Part shown: one piece after another, positions 33,342 to 43,600 of the stretch
Numbering within the stretch: position 1 is the first letter of the stretch
How the letters are laid out: each line of letters begins with the position of its first letter
Source of the DNA: Eubacterium sp.
GTDB taxonomy: Bacteria; Bacillota; Clostridia; Lachnospirales; Lachnospiraceae
Assembly (NCBI GenBank): GCA_017539165.1
Contig: JAFYHN010000104.1
Span: 1-64,000 of the forward strand
Direction: 5' to 3'
DNA length: 64,000 nucleotides
The notes under the pieces: model-generated
Told to the model about the DNA's origin: nothing
Database searches by the model: none
What the model saw: only the letters and a program-made list of their open reading frames with translations
Program-made: the position numbers and the translations under genes

Positions 33342-35852
33342 TTGAGAAGACCACTACTTGTATTTGGCGGTTTATTCGTGATGGGAGAGATCGCCTGCCG
33401 GATGTGGTATGAAGATATATATCCGGCACTTTTGATGGTACTGATCTCCGGGGTGATCATATGGTCAGTGCCTAAATGGAATAAAGAAAAGATGACAAAG
33501 AGCAGCGACTACGCTTTTGAAAATAAAAAAAGCGTCGGTTTGTTGCTTTTTTTGTGTTTTGTATCTGGAGTGATATGGAACGTAGCCTATTCAATATCAG
33601 GTGATAATGAGAAACTGGATCATTACGTGGAGACTGAAGAGGATGTTGATATGCTCGTCAGGATCAGCTGGATTGAAAAAACGACTTCGGGAGAGAGACT
33701 TCTGTTAAAGGCAGGGAAAGCTGGTCTCATCGCATACATTTCCGATGAAGAGATATCTGAAGATTGTGATGTACCCGGTAGATATATAAGAGTGTATGGA
33801 AGATTAGAGAAACTGGATAAAGCAACAAATCCCGGAGCGATGGATATAAGAAAGTATTACGAAGGGAAAGATATTGGATACAGTATCCATATCAAAAGGG
33901 TGGAATCTGTAGATTATAGAGTGAATATATTTGCCAGAATAAGAGACGAGGCTGTTGGAAGGCTTTTTACTATCAGACAGAATATGTCTTCAGGAGTAGA
34001 TGAGATCTATGATGAGGAAAATGCAGCGATAATAAAAACAATGCTTTTGGGTGACCGGTCATCATTGGAGAATGAGACAAGAGTGCTATACCAGAGGAGC
34101 GGGATGGCACATGTTCTGGCAATATCCGGTCTTCATGTTGCTTTGCTGGCAGGAGTTTTTGGTCAGTTACTTAAATGGCTGAGAGTACGAAGGAAGGCAG
34201 CTTCTTTTATCATCATTATGTTTGTGTTTGCTTATGGAATGATGACGGGGATGTCGGCTCCGACCTTCAGAGCAGTCTTGATGCTAGCTATAGGGGAGAT
34301 GGCATTTGTCTGCGGGCGAACGCCTGATATGCCGACAACTGCGGTTGAGGCTCTTATACTGATAGCAATAGTAAGCCCAGGAAGTGTATGCGCCGGAGGT
34401 ACGCTGATGAGTTATGCGGCGGTTATCGGGATCATATGTTCCGATGCTCTGTATACAAGATTCTTCGGTAAGGAGAGATTTCTTGGTGTGCCTGTGAAAG
34501 TTAGAGGTGTTTGTAAAAATGCAGTGAGAACGATTCTTATGTCGGTAAGTATAAATGCGTTTATGCTTCCGTTGGTCATGCGAAATTATTATGAAATACC
34601 TGTCTTCTCCATGATACTGAACTGGATGGTGATACCTATGCTTACTGTTGTAGTGGCATCTAGTATGTTGAGCGTGCTTCTTGGAATGATTGGAGGTAAT
34701 CTCGAGTTTATAAGTCTGATAAATCAGATCCCAATATGGGTAAGCAAGACTTGTCTTTTGATATATAAGAGTCTCTGCAGGGCATTTCTAAAAATACCGG
34801 GAGGGGTTTTTGTTTCCGGGCATATAGAGTTTTGGCAGATGGTGATAATGTATATGGTTCTGGGAAGTTTTATCGTTCTTATATATTTCAGACATAAAAG
34901 GGACGCTAAAAATATAGGCAAAAACAATGTAAAAGAATCCATCAGATGGACTGCAGTATATTGTCTGGGGATATTTGCAATAGTCTGGATATCTGTGGCT
35001 TTCGTAAGAACTTTTAATATATATTCTTCTGAAGTTGTTTTTCTGGATGTGGGACAGGGTGATGGCTCGATAATACATATCTCGCCGTTGGATGAAGGTG
35101 TTAAAAAGAATGTGTTTATGTCTGATAAACACGGAAGAAACTATATAGTAGACGGGGGTTCCAGTAGTGAAAAAGAAGTCGGAAAGTATGCTATGGTGCC
35201 GGCACTCAAGTACTATGCCATGACAGAGATAGACTGTATCTTTATATCTCATACTGATGTGGATCATGTGAGTGGAGTTGTATTTCTGATAGAGAATGCG
35301 GATCTATATGGAATAAAGATAAAGAATGTTGCACTTGCTTCAGGAACAGAGCCTGAAGAAAACTACCAAATGATCAAGTCGGCTATCGAAAAATATAACA
35401 GAGAAACAAATATATTGAAGAGTAATCTTGATCTCGTTTCTCTTAAGAAAGGAGATGTAATTGACAATAGGTTTGAAGTCCTATATCCGAGTGGTGAGGA
35501 AGAGATAGAACATAGTGGGAATGATTATTCACTTGTTCTCAAATTCAAATCTTCATTGTATGAAATCCTTTATACCGGAGATATAGGAGCAGATGCGGAG
35601 CGGAGCTTACTTCAGGAACTTAATGAAAAAGAAAGTGTCGCGAAAAAGAGAATACTTAAAGTTGCTCATCATGGTTCGAAGTACTCTTCGTGCGAAGAAT
35701 TCCTAGACACATATGCTCCGGATATTGCAGTCATATCAGTGGGAGAAAAAAATATGTATGGGCATCCGTCGCAGGAAACGTTGGAAAGACTGGAATCGGA
35801 AGGAAGTGCGATCTACCGCACAGATAAAACAGGAGCGGTGGTGATTGAATAA
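33342..35852 (+). CDS. comEC: ComEC/Rec2 DNA-uptake channel
   Basis: An 836-residue membrane channel through which single-stranded DNA enters in natural competence. N-terminal spans, then the Competence core (VLAISGLHVALLAGVFGQLL near 260 and MTGMSAPTFRAVLMLA near 300), more spans, and a C-terminal metallo-beta-lactamase-like domain from about 565 (FLDVGQGDGSIIHI, FISHTDVDHVSG, KVAHHGSKYSS). Length is typical. It begins with TTG at 33342 behind a strong AGGAGG site. comEA is not adjacent. Presence suggests competence genes exist but not that transformation occurs. Confidence 0.92.
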   Translation: MRRPLLVFGGLFVMGEIACRMWYEDIYPALLMVLISGVIIWSVPKWNKEKMTKSSDYAFENKKSVGLLLFLCFVSGVIWNVAYSISGDNEKLDHYVETEEDVDMLVRISWIEKTTSGERLLLKAGKAGLIAYISDEEISEDCDVPGRYIRVYGRLEKLDKATNPGAMDIRKYYEGKDIGYSIHIKRVESVDYRVNIFARIRDEAVGRLFTIRQNMSSGVDEIYDEENAAIIKTMLLGDRSSLENETRVLYQRSGMAHVLAISGLHVALLAGVFGQLLKWLRVRRKAASFIIIMFVFAYGMMTGMSAPTFRAVLMLAIGEMAFVCGRTPDMPTTAVEALILIAIVSPGSVCAGGTLMSYAAVIGIICSDALYTRFFGKERFLGVPVKVRGVCKNAVRTILMSVSINAFMLPLVMRNYYEIPVFSMILNWMVIPMLTVVVASSMLSVLLGMIGGNLEFISLINQIPIWVSKTCLLIYKSLCRAFLKIPGGVFVSGHIEFWQMVIMYMVLGSFIVLIYFRHKRDAKNIGKNNVKESIRWTAVYCLGIFAIVWISVAFVRTFNIYSSEVVFLDVGQGDGSIIHISPLDEGVKKNVFMSDKHGRNYIVDGGSSSEKEVGKYAMVPALKYYAMTEIDCIFISHTDVDHVSGVVFLIENADLYGIKIKNVALASGTEPEENYQMIKSAIEKYNRETNILKSNLDLVSLKKGDVIDNRFEVLYPSGEEEIEHSGNDYSLVLKFKSSLYEILYTGDIGADAERSLLQELNEKESVAKKRILKVAHHGSKYSSCEEFLDTYAPDIAVISVGEKNMYGHPSQETLERLESEGSAIYRTDKTGAVVIE

Positions 35853-35944
35853 TTGCTCAAGATGAGGGAGAAGAGTATTAGAGATGATTATACGTTGCTA
35901 AATATCCGTTAAACATAAAGGAAATAAGGAAAATGATAAAAGTG

Positions 35945-35973
35945 TTAAAAAAGGAATGGGGATATGATATAAT
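35945..35973 (+). promoter_or_regulatory. Extended -10 promoter of the DUF4349 gene
   Basis: TTAAAA at 35945-35950, 17 bases, then TGA-TATAAT at 35965-35973. It follows a 90-base stretch after comEC without a visible terminator. Confidence 0.6.
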
Positions 35974-36044
35974 TTATATGCAGTTTTTTGGTAATCTCAA
36001 ATCAAATATTAAGATGTAAAGTATTGTATTGCGGGGATAAAAGT

Positions 36045-37244
36045 ATGAGAAAAGAAAAGGTTATGTGCAAACTATCCAGGAAAATGATTTTAACGCTTGC
36101 GTGTTCGGGGCTCTTGGTACTTGGTGGATGTGGTGGTTCTAGTGGCGCGACAAGATATGACAGTGTCCGGGAGAGTAATTCTTCGAAGTCTGCTTCGTAC
36201 TCCGGAGGTGCGGAAGTGGCGATGGATGAGGCATATGAAGCGGAGGCATATGAAAGCACGGCTGCTGATAATGCAAGTGGTTCTTCTGAAGCTGCAACGA
36301 AGGAAAATACTACTAACAAGATTGATACACAGAAACTGATCTATAGATGTAACATTGATATGGAAACGCTGGATTTTGGAGGCGCTATCGCTTCATTCCA
36401 GTCTCTTATAAAACAGTATGGTGGTTTTATAGAAAGTGAAAATACTACTTTAAGAGATTACAGTTACGGATATGATAGTGGGCTTGGTTATTATACAGCA
36501 ACAGTCCGTGTTCCTTCGGATCAATACGATGCCTTTGTAACAAGTACAGGTGGTATCGGTACTATAAAGAGTAAATCACAGAATGTTACAAATGTTTCTC
36601 AGGAATATTCTGATCTTTCGGTTGAACTTGAAGTTCTGGAGGCTCAGAAGGAAGATTATTTGCTGATGCTGAAAGAGGCTAAGTCCATACAGGATATGGA
36701 TAATGTCATAATTATAAGTGATAAGATAGCTGAGGTAAGCACTAGTATTAATCAGATTAAAACAAGAATGAATTCTATAGACAATGATGTCGCATACAGT
36801 TATGTGGATATCGTTATAGAAGAAGTTAAAGAAGTTACAGAACATACTGAAGATACATTTGCTACAAGATTCAGGAGAGAAGTAAAACAGGGATGGTATG
36901 ATTTCGGATATGGATGTCAGCAGTTTATCATATGGCTGGTTGCAAATATATGGGGACTGCTTCTGTTCTTTGGAATAATATTCCTGATCGTATTTATAAT
37001 CAAGAAACTCATTAAGAGATCCAATATGAAAGCTGAAGCTAGAAGACAGGCACAGCTGGAGGCGATGGGAGTTCCGATGTCGGCGGCTTCTCAGCCACAG
37101 AATCAGTCTCCTTATAAGAAAAATGAAAAATCTGCATGGAAGAAACATGGCAGAGCAGAGGAGAAATCTGCGGATCCCAAAGAAGCAAAGACAGAAGAAA
37201 AAAACAAAGAAAAAGTAGACGAAAAAACAGAGGATAATAAGTAG
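36045..37244 (+). CDS. DUF4349 lipoprotein
   Basis: A 399-residue envelope protein with a lipobox signal (LLVLGGC), a Ser/Glu/Ala-rich linker, then a DUF4349 domain (QKLIYRCNIDMETLDF at about 90, TATVRVPSDQYDAFV, and a coiled coil SQEYSDLSVELEVLEAQKED to about 250), a single membrane helix near 305-330 (FIIWLVANIWGLLLFFGI) and a Lys/Glu-rich cytoplasmic tail. Function unknown. I chose the ATG at 36045, preceded by GGGGAT; the frame is open back to 35988 but an upstream start would lack a site and precede the signal peptide. A GTG/ATG at 36063 is a possible alternative. Confidence 0.75.
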   Translation: MRKEKVMCKLSRKMILTLACSGLLVLGGCGGSSGATRYDSVRESNSSKSASYSGGAEVAMDEAYEAEAYESTAADNASGSSEAATKENTTNKIDTQKLIYRCNIDMETLDFGGAIASFQSLIKQYGGFIESENTTLRDYSYGYDSGLGYYTATVRVPSDQYDAFVTSTGGIGTIKSKSQNVTNVSQEYSDLSVELEVLEAQKEDYLLMLKEAKSIQDMDNVIIISDKIAEVSTSINQIKTRMNSIDNDVAYSYVDIVIEEVKEVTEHTEDTFATRFRREVKQGWYDFGYGCQQFIIWLVANIWGLLLFFGIIFLIVFIIKKLIKRSNMKAEARRQAQLEAMGVPMSAASQPQNQSPYKKNEKSAWKKHGRAEEKSADPKEAKTEEKNKEKVDEKTEDNK

Positions 37245-37253
37245 TCTTTATTC

Positions 37254-37282
37254 TTGTTTTTGCTCACATATGGTCATATAAT
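37254..37282 (+). promoter_or_regulatory. Promoter of the two membrane-protein genes at 37316 and 37835
   Basis: TTGTTT (37254-37259), 17 bases, TATAAT (37277-37282). It leads to a strong CGAGGAGGAAGG site before the ATG at 37316. Confidence 0.65.
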
Positions 37283-37315
37283 CTATATATTATTACTTCG
37301 AGGAGGAAGGTATTT

Positions 37316-37834
37316 ATGGCAAAAATCAGGGTACTTAATTGCGATATCAACAGTGAGGACATAATAGTAGGAGCTCTTCTTGGTGCCGGAGTTGCATTTG
37401 TGGCACTTGGGATTAAGAGTCTTTTCGATGCAAGGAGAATAAGACTTGAGCAGGAAGCACCTATGGATGAACAGGATGAGCTCGATGAATTTGAGGAATA
37501 TCTTCTTGAGAAGGAAGAGAAAGCATACGCAAGGATGAGAAGATGCGTGAAACGAGGCATCTTTGGAATTACTGCCGGAAGTCTGGTTGCAGCAGTTGCG
37601 GCTCTTGCGCTTACACCTTATAAGAAAATCATTCTTGAGAGTGATGCGGTTGCAAGTATCAAAAATGCAGATGTCATTAACAGAATTAAAGAAGCTGACG
37701 TGATCGAAAAGATTAAGAGTGTTGATGTCAATATCAAAGATACTCTTAAGAATATTAAGAAGCTGGAAAGTAATATTGATAATCTTGCATCTATAACCGA
37801 TACAATAGAGAAAGTGAAGGAGAGGCTGGCGTAA
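37316..37834 (+). CDS. Unrecognised small membrane protein with repeated amphipathic tail
   Basis: 172 residues. Two hydrophobic segments (about 16-36, IIVGALLGAGVAFVALGI; and 79-98, GIFGITAGSLVAAVAALAL) flank an acidic, coiled-looking loop. The C-terminal third repeats a short amphipathic unit: KNADVINRIK, EADVIEKIK, SVDVNIKDTLKNIK. I do not recognise a family. Its stop codon abuts the next ATG (TAAATG), so it is co-translated with the DUF975/CmpB-like protein and may act with it. Confidence 0.7.
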   Translation: MAKIRVLNCDINSEDIIVGALLGAGVAFVALGIKSLFDARRIRLEQEAPMDEQDELDEFEEYLLEKEEKAYARMRRCVKRGIFGITAGSLVAAVAALALTPYKKIILESDAVASIKNADVINRIKEADVIEKIKSVDVNIKDTLKNIKKLESNIDNLASITDTIEKVKERLA

Positions 37835-39466
37835 ATGCTGACCAAACAGATTAGAAGAGATATAAAAAAAGAAGGACTGAAGAATCTTAAGAGAAGATAT
37901 TATATGAATATCATTATTATCTTCATCGTGTCCGTAATAATCAATGGTGGTTATCAGTTCGCTACCAGAAAGACTCAGGATGTAAATGATACGACAGTTT
38001 CAACTGCTGCCAAAGTTGTTGAAGAAACTAATCAGAATATCCTTCTTGGAAAGGACGCACGTTCTTCGAATGCCACAATAGTCTGGCAGTTTCTTGTAAA
38101 TGTATTTGAGATAGATGATGTACCTTTATCGGCTACAAAAGGAGCAGCCTCCACCAAGTACTGTGGTGGAGTTGCTTCTGTTTTTGTGAATGAGATAACA
38201 GGAAGTCAGTCATACATTTTCGGAATTATCAACGGAGTGAATCAAGTCCTGTTCAAGGGGAAGATAGCAAGCTCAATCGTAATCTTTGTATTTGCAATCC
38301 TTTCGATTCTCCTGTTTGTATTCGTGAAAAATGTCATCGTAGTCGGAAAAAACAGATATTTTCTGGAACAACGAAGATATCACGAGACTGGTCCTGGAGA
38401 ACTTCTATTCCCATATAAGAATAAACGTCTTAAGAATATTGCATTCATAATGTTTTTGAAGTACATCTTCCAGGTGTTTTGGAATATAACAATAGTTGGG
38501 GGATTTATCAAACGATATGAGTATCTTTTGATTCCTTATATAGTTGCAGAAAATCCGGAGATCGATCCGAAAGATGCTTTTGAGATATCAAAGAAACTCA
38601 TGTATGGAGATAAGTGGAAAGCATTTGTGGTAGAGTGTTCACTTCTTCCGTGGTATCTGCTGTCATATCTTACTTATAATATATCTGCGCTGTTCTTTTC
38701 AGATGCGTATATTGAGTGCATCAGAGCTGAGATGTATATGCGTATCAGAGCAGAAAAGAAGGACACTCTTGAGCTCAGACTTAGAAAATGGCTGAATGAC
38801 GATATGCTGGATATAGACCATGTCGAGGAGGGAGAACATCCATCTGGTAAAGAAGTCCTGGATATCCCGACCTTGGATATACATACTTTAAAGTATAACT
38901 ATATGAGGAAGTATCCATTCCTGTCACTGGTTCAGCTTTTCTTTACCTATTCATTTGTAGGCTGGTTATGGGAAATGTCATTATATATAGCAGCTACTGG
39001 TAAGTTTGTAAATCGTGGAACTATGCACGGACCATGGCTTCCTATATATGGATGTGGAGGATTACTTATAATTCTTCTTCTAAAACCGCTTAGAGAAAAA
39101 CCGCCGCTTCTTTTTGCAGGAACTGTTGCGGTATGTGGAACGGTTGAATATGTTACATCATGGTTCCTTGAAAAAATGTTCAATGCAAAGTGGTGGGATT
39201 ACACGGGATATTTCCTGAATGTAAATGGAAGAATATGTTTCGAGGGGCTTCTCGTATTTGGAATGGCGGGATTTGCATTTACATACATCCTCTCGCCGAT
39301 GATAGATGACTTCTATTCAAAGATAAATAAGGATAAGCGAAGGGTTGCGTGTGGGATACTTATCGTACTCTTCGTGATGGATCTGATATGGTCTGCATTA
39401 TCACCTAATGTTGGAGCGGGAATCACAGATAAGCTGGTTCAGCTGTTTAGACTGTTTTACATCTAA
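37835..39466 (+). CDS. Membrane protein, DUF975-like N-terminus fused to a CmpB-like C-terminus
   Basis: 543 residues, polytopic. The C-terminal part (about 360-500) matches the putative type IV ABC-transporter permease family (ABC_trans_CmpB, DUF1113): YSFVGWLWEMSLYIAATGK, RGTMHGPWLPIYGCGGLL and KWWDYTGYFLNVNGRICFEG. The N-terminal half (about 1-290) has the spacing and style of DUF975 proteins, with a basic start (QIRRDIKKEGLKNLKRRYY), several spans and a NPEIDPKDAFEISKKLMYGDKW segment. Each domain usually occurs separately in Firmicutes. Function unknown; no ATPase is nearby. Confidence 0.72.
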   Translation: MLTKQIRRDIKKEGLKNLKRRYYMNIIIIFIVSVIINGGYQFATRKTQDVNDTTVSTAAKVVEETNQNILLGKDARSSNATIVWQFLVNVFEIDDVPLSATKGAASTKYCGGVASVFVNEITGSQSYIFGIINGVNQVLFKGKIASSIVIFVFAILSILLFVFVKNVIVVGKNRYFLEQRRYHETGPGELLFPYKNKRLKNIAFIMFLKYIFQVFWNITIVGGFIKRYEYLLIPYIVAENPEIDPKDAFEISKKLMYGDKWKAFVVECSLLPWYLLSYLTYNISALFFSDAYIECIRAEMYMRIRAEKKDTLELRLRKWLNDDMLDIDHVEEGEHPSGKEVLDIPTLDIHTLKYNYMRKYPFLSLVQLFFTYSFVGWLWEMSLYIAATGKFVNRGTMHGPWLPIYGCGGLLIILLLKPLREKPPLLFAGTVAVCGTVEYVTSWFLEKMFNAKWWDYTGYFLNVNGRICFEGLLVFGMAGFAFTYILSPMIDDFYSKINKDKRRVACGILIVLFVMDLIWSALSPNVGAGITDKLVQLFRLFYI

Positions 39467-39480
39467 AAGTTACTGATGTA

Positions 39481-40515
39481 TTAATATGCCAAGAGATTGA
39501 TGATCAGGTTTTCTGCTGAATTTACATCTGTAAGTTTTCCTGTTTTTACGGAAAGGTCAGCTTCCTGACATCTATCCAGGGCTGTTGCCAGATCTTTGAT
39601 AGAATAACGGCCACAGATTGAGATATACTTTCTAGCGGCAAATTCAGGTGTTTTAAGGAATGAAGCAATCTCAGAAGGGCTCTTCTTTTCTGAGAGGAGC
39701 TGACAAACCTGAAGAAGCTGGTTGTACTGTCTGCTTATCAGATATATAACAGACATTGGTGAAGTTTTAAGAATACATAGGTCATTATACAGGGACAGTG
39801 CTTTGGCGCTGTCCTTTTTTGATATAGCTTCACACATATCAAATATTTTGTCTTCAACAGGATTTACACAAACTGCACTTACATCTTCGTCTGTTATCTC
39901 ACCGCGTTCAATGCAGTAATCATGAAGCTTGGAAGCTTCGTTCTTCAGTGTATTCATATCACTTCCGGCTGCTGTAATGAGCTTGTCCGGAACAGTAACC
40001 TTTACCTTGAGACCACCCTCAGACAGAATTCCGGACAGCCATTTTGTAAGAGTTGGTATGTCTGGTGTGGCAAATTCAAGACATGATGCCTTCTCATTTT
40101 TGTTAAGAGAAGTGTACATCTTCTTTCTCTTATCAACTTTTTTTTCACAGAAGATAAGTATATTCTCCGCACCCATCTGTTCTATGGATTCAAGCAGGGA
40201 ATCATCGGATTTGTCGAATATACCGCTGTCTTCTACAAGTACTACTCTGTACTCTGCAAGAAATGGCATAGTAACGATGTCACCTGCTACGGAATTGATA
40301 TTATATGAATCTGCTGTATATGAGGTGAAGTTCATATTATCGCCCTCATTTACGAGAGCGGAAACCAGCATATCCCTGTACTGATTTACAAGATATGTTT
40401 CCTCACCAAAAAGAAGGTATACTTTTGAAAAAGTACGCCCTTCAATATGTTCTTTGATGGTTTTCATCGATTGTGAAGTTGGATTTGATTTTGCTTTTTT
40501 CTGATAATTTGCCAT
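39481..40515 (-). CDS. holA: DNA polymerase III delta subunit
   Basis: Clamp-loader subunit that opens the sliding clamp. Its 344 residues fit the family: YLLFGEETYLVNQYRDMLVS near 30 (degenerate nucleotide-binding start), RVVLVEDSGIF, the central NTLKNEASKLHDYCIERGEIT segment near 192, and KSPSEIASFLKTPEFAARK near 285. The start ATG (MANYQKKAKSN) has only a weak purine site. It is convergent with the CmpB-like gene, with 14 bases between stops. In Clostridia holA often lies beside comEC and rpsT; here comEC and rpsT are within a few kb on either side, so the cluster has been interrupted. Confidence 0.92.
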   Translation of the reverse strand: MANYQKKAKSNPTSQSMKTIKEHIEGRTFSKVYLLFGEETYLVNQYRDMLVSALVNEGDNMNFTSYTADSYNINSVAGDIVTMPFLAEYRVVLVEDSGIFDKSDDSLLESIEQMGAENILIFCEKKVDKRKKMYTSLNKNEKASCLEFATPDIPTLTKWLSGILSEGGLKVKVTVPDKLITAAGSDMNTLKNEASKLHDYCIERGEITDEDVSAVCVNPVEDKIFDMCEAISKKDSAKALSLYNDLCILKTSPMSVIYLISRQYNQLLQVCQLLSEKKSPSEIASFLKTPEFAARKYISICGRYSIKDLATALDRCQEADLSVKTGKLTDVNSAENLIINLLAY

Positions 40516-40689
40516 AGGTGCATTATAAACCGATTGGTAAAACGGGGCAAGGGGAAATGCAAGAAAGAAGAGGTGAACAAACGTTACTTTTTTCTTTAAT
40601 ATGAATATAATATGTGTTAAAATATCCCAATAGGGGAGAAGGAAATACAGTTTTTTTAGAGTTGCTTACTTGGTAAGGCGGGGGTGCTT

Positions 40690-43600
40690 ATGGCAAGAAG
40701 AATTACTTCTAAAAAATATCTTTCAGCTACATTTGCTATGCTTTTTATTTTGGCGTGTTGCTGTCTTTTTTACAATTCCGGAATTTTAAAAAATGTATAT
40801 GCTGAGACTGATACAGAAGGCGAGCAGGTAACTATTGACCCTACAGGAAGAGGCGATGGTTATGCGACTATTCTTTATGATAGTACAAATGGTCTTCCGA
40901 CTTCTGAGGCAAATGCCATAGCAGAGACTTCTGATGGTTTTATATGGATCGGTGGTTACAGCGGCCTCGTCAGATATGATGGTGTTACTTTTGAACGAAT
41001 CAGTTCAACGGTAGGGATAACCAGTGTTGTAAGCTTGTTTGTTGATAGTAAGGATCGTCTCTGGATTGGAACAAATGAGAATGGTGTAGCTGTTTATGAA
41101 AATGGTGAGTTTACGTTCTTTGATCATGGAGAAGGCGTGGAATCTGCATCTATTCGTTCCATTGTGGAAGATAATAAAGGAAATATACTTGTTGCGACAA
41201 CTCATGGGCTGGAAATGATTGGCAAGGATATGAAGCTTCAGGCTGTAGAAGAACCTTTGATAAGTGAGGAATATATCTGTGAACTTAGAATAGATACAGA
41301 TGGTAGGATATATGGTGAAACAGTAGATGGATCTGTATTTACTTATGAAGATGGAAAGGTTACAGGAATATACAGTGGTGAAGAACTTGGTGTTGGATAT
41401 GTAAGGACTATTCTTCCTGATCCGGAAAAACCGGGATTTGTTTATATGGGAACAGATGGTTCAGAGATATATTATGGAACTATAAGTGATAAATATGAGA
41501 ATCCTAGGAAGATAGATATAAGTCCTCTTTCGTATGTAAATTCCATAGAGAGTATCAATGGTGTTATATGGATCTGTGCGAATGATGGAATCGGTATGAT
41601 CTATAACGGACGATTTATGGTATTAAAAGATCTACCTATGGATAAATCGATCAACAGGGTCATGTCTGATTATGAATTAAACCTGTGGTTTTCTTCATCT
41701 CGTCAGGGACTTATGAAGATAGTTCCGAATGAATTCAGAGATCTGAGTGTAAAGTATAATCTGGAAAATATGGTTGTTAATTCGACCTGTATATATAATT
41801 CAATGCTTTTGGTGGGAACTGATTCAGGACTTAAACAGATTTATCTTGGAGCGGGAAATGTAAAACTTTCGGGACTTCCGATCAGTTCTTGTACGAATGA
41901 AGTGACAAAAAAACTTATTGGTAATACAGAAACGATGCTTGAACTTCTTGAGAATGTCAGGATCAGATCTATAATCAAGGATTCTCAGGGGACATTATGG
42001 TTCAGTACATATAGTGATCTCGGTCTTGTAAGATATAAAGTAGGACAGGTAACTTGTTTTACTGCTGATACAGGACTTCCTTCAAATAAGGTCAGGACAG
42101 TCTCTGAAAGAAGTGACGGAGTGATCATGGCGTCATGCAGTGGTGGTATGGCCCTTATTGAGGGGGAAAGTGTTGTAGAATTATATGATGAGAAGAAAGG
42201 TCTGAGTAATACAGAGATTCTTTCGTCCTGCGAAGGTGAAAATGGAATCATGTATCTTGGTTCGGATGGAGATGGAATATATGTAGTGGATAAAGATAAC
42301 ATTTCTAATATAGGATTGGACGATGGCCTTAAGTCAGAAGTTATTTTACGTATTAAGAAAGACAACAGAAATAAGGTGTATTGGATCATTACAAGTAACT
42401 CTATTGCATATATGCGAAATGGTTCTATTACAACTATAGATCAGTTTCCATATTCAAATAATTTTGATATGTATGAAAACAATAAGGGTGATATGTGGAT
42501 ACTCAGTAGCAATGGTATCTATGTTGTAAAAACTGAGGTCCTTCTAGACAATAAAGAAATCGATTATGCGTTTTATGATTATAATTCTGGAATTCCTTGT
42601 GTAGCAACGGCAAATTCCTATAGTTTTCTTGATAATACTGGTAATCTCTATGTGTCGGGATCTTCAGGGGTTTTTGCTGTAAATGTGGATAAATTCAGTG
42701 AGAAGATAAGTGATATAAAGATGGCTGTGCCATATGTGGAAGCTGATGAAGAAGTTATCTATGCTGATAAAGATGGGAAGATAGTGATACCATCTTCGGT
42801 AAAGCGTATATCGATCCATCCATATGTATTTACATATTCACTTAAGAATCCTAAGATTACGTATAGTTTGAAAGGGTTTGACAGCGTAGAAACAACAGTT
42901 CTCAGATCAAATCTGAATCCGGTAAGTTATACGAATCTTGGCGGTGGTACATATACATTTAACATGAAGCTGAAGAGCAATGTTGGTGGAGAAGAAAAAT
43001 CCATTGCCGTGATAATAGAAAAAGAAAAGGCTATCTATGAATTTGTGTGGTTCAAAATACTCCTTGGATTTATAGGAGTAATGATGATAGTTGGGATAGT
43101 TACAATGTATTTCCGACGCAAGACAGCATCTCTCGTTAAGAAACAGAATGAGAATAAGATGTTTATAAGAGAGATGATAGAGGCATTTGCCAAGACCATA
43201 GATATGAAAGATAAGTATACAAATGGTCATTCGAGTAGAGTTGCAGAATATACAGCTATGCTTGCGGAAGAACTTGGGTATGATGAGGAAGAGGTTGAGA
43301 AGTTCTATAATATTGCCCTTCTCCATGATATAGGCAAGATCGGAATTCCTCCGGAAGTACTAAATAAACCGGGTAAACTTACAGATCAGGAATTCAATAT
43401 CATAAAGTCCCATTCGGCACAGGGTTATAAGGTTTTGAAGGATATAAGTATCATGCCAGAACTTGCAATAGGTGCGGGAGCTCATCATGAGAGACCGGAT
43501 GGCAAGGGGTATCCTAAGGGGCTTAAAGGTGATGAGATACCAAGAGTAGCACAGATCATAGCGGTTGCTGATACATTTGATGCGATGTATTCGGACAGAC

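Noticed and set aside
36576..37148. 190-codon minus-strand open frame
   Set aside because: Shadow of the DUF4349 gene with no ribosome site.
40516..40689. c-di-GMP riboswitch before the HD-GYP gene
   Set aside because: No GEMM-type conserved core or tetraloop receptor pattern is present in this 174-base gap.
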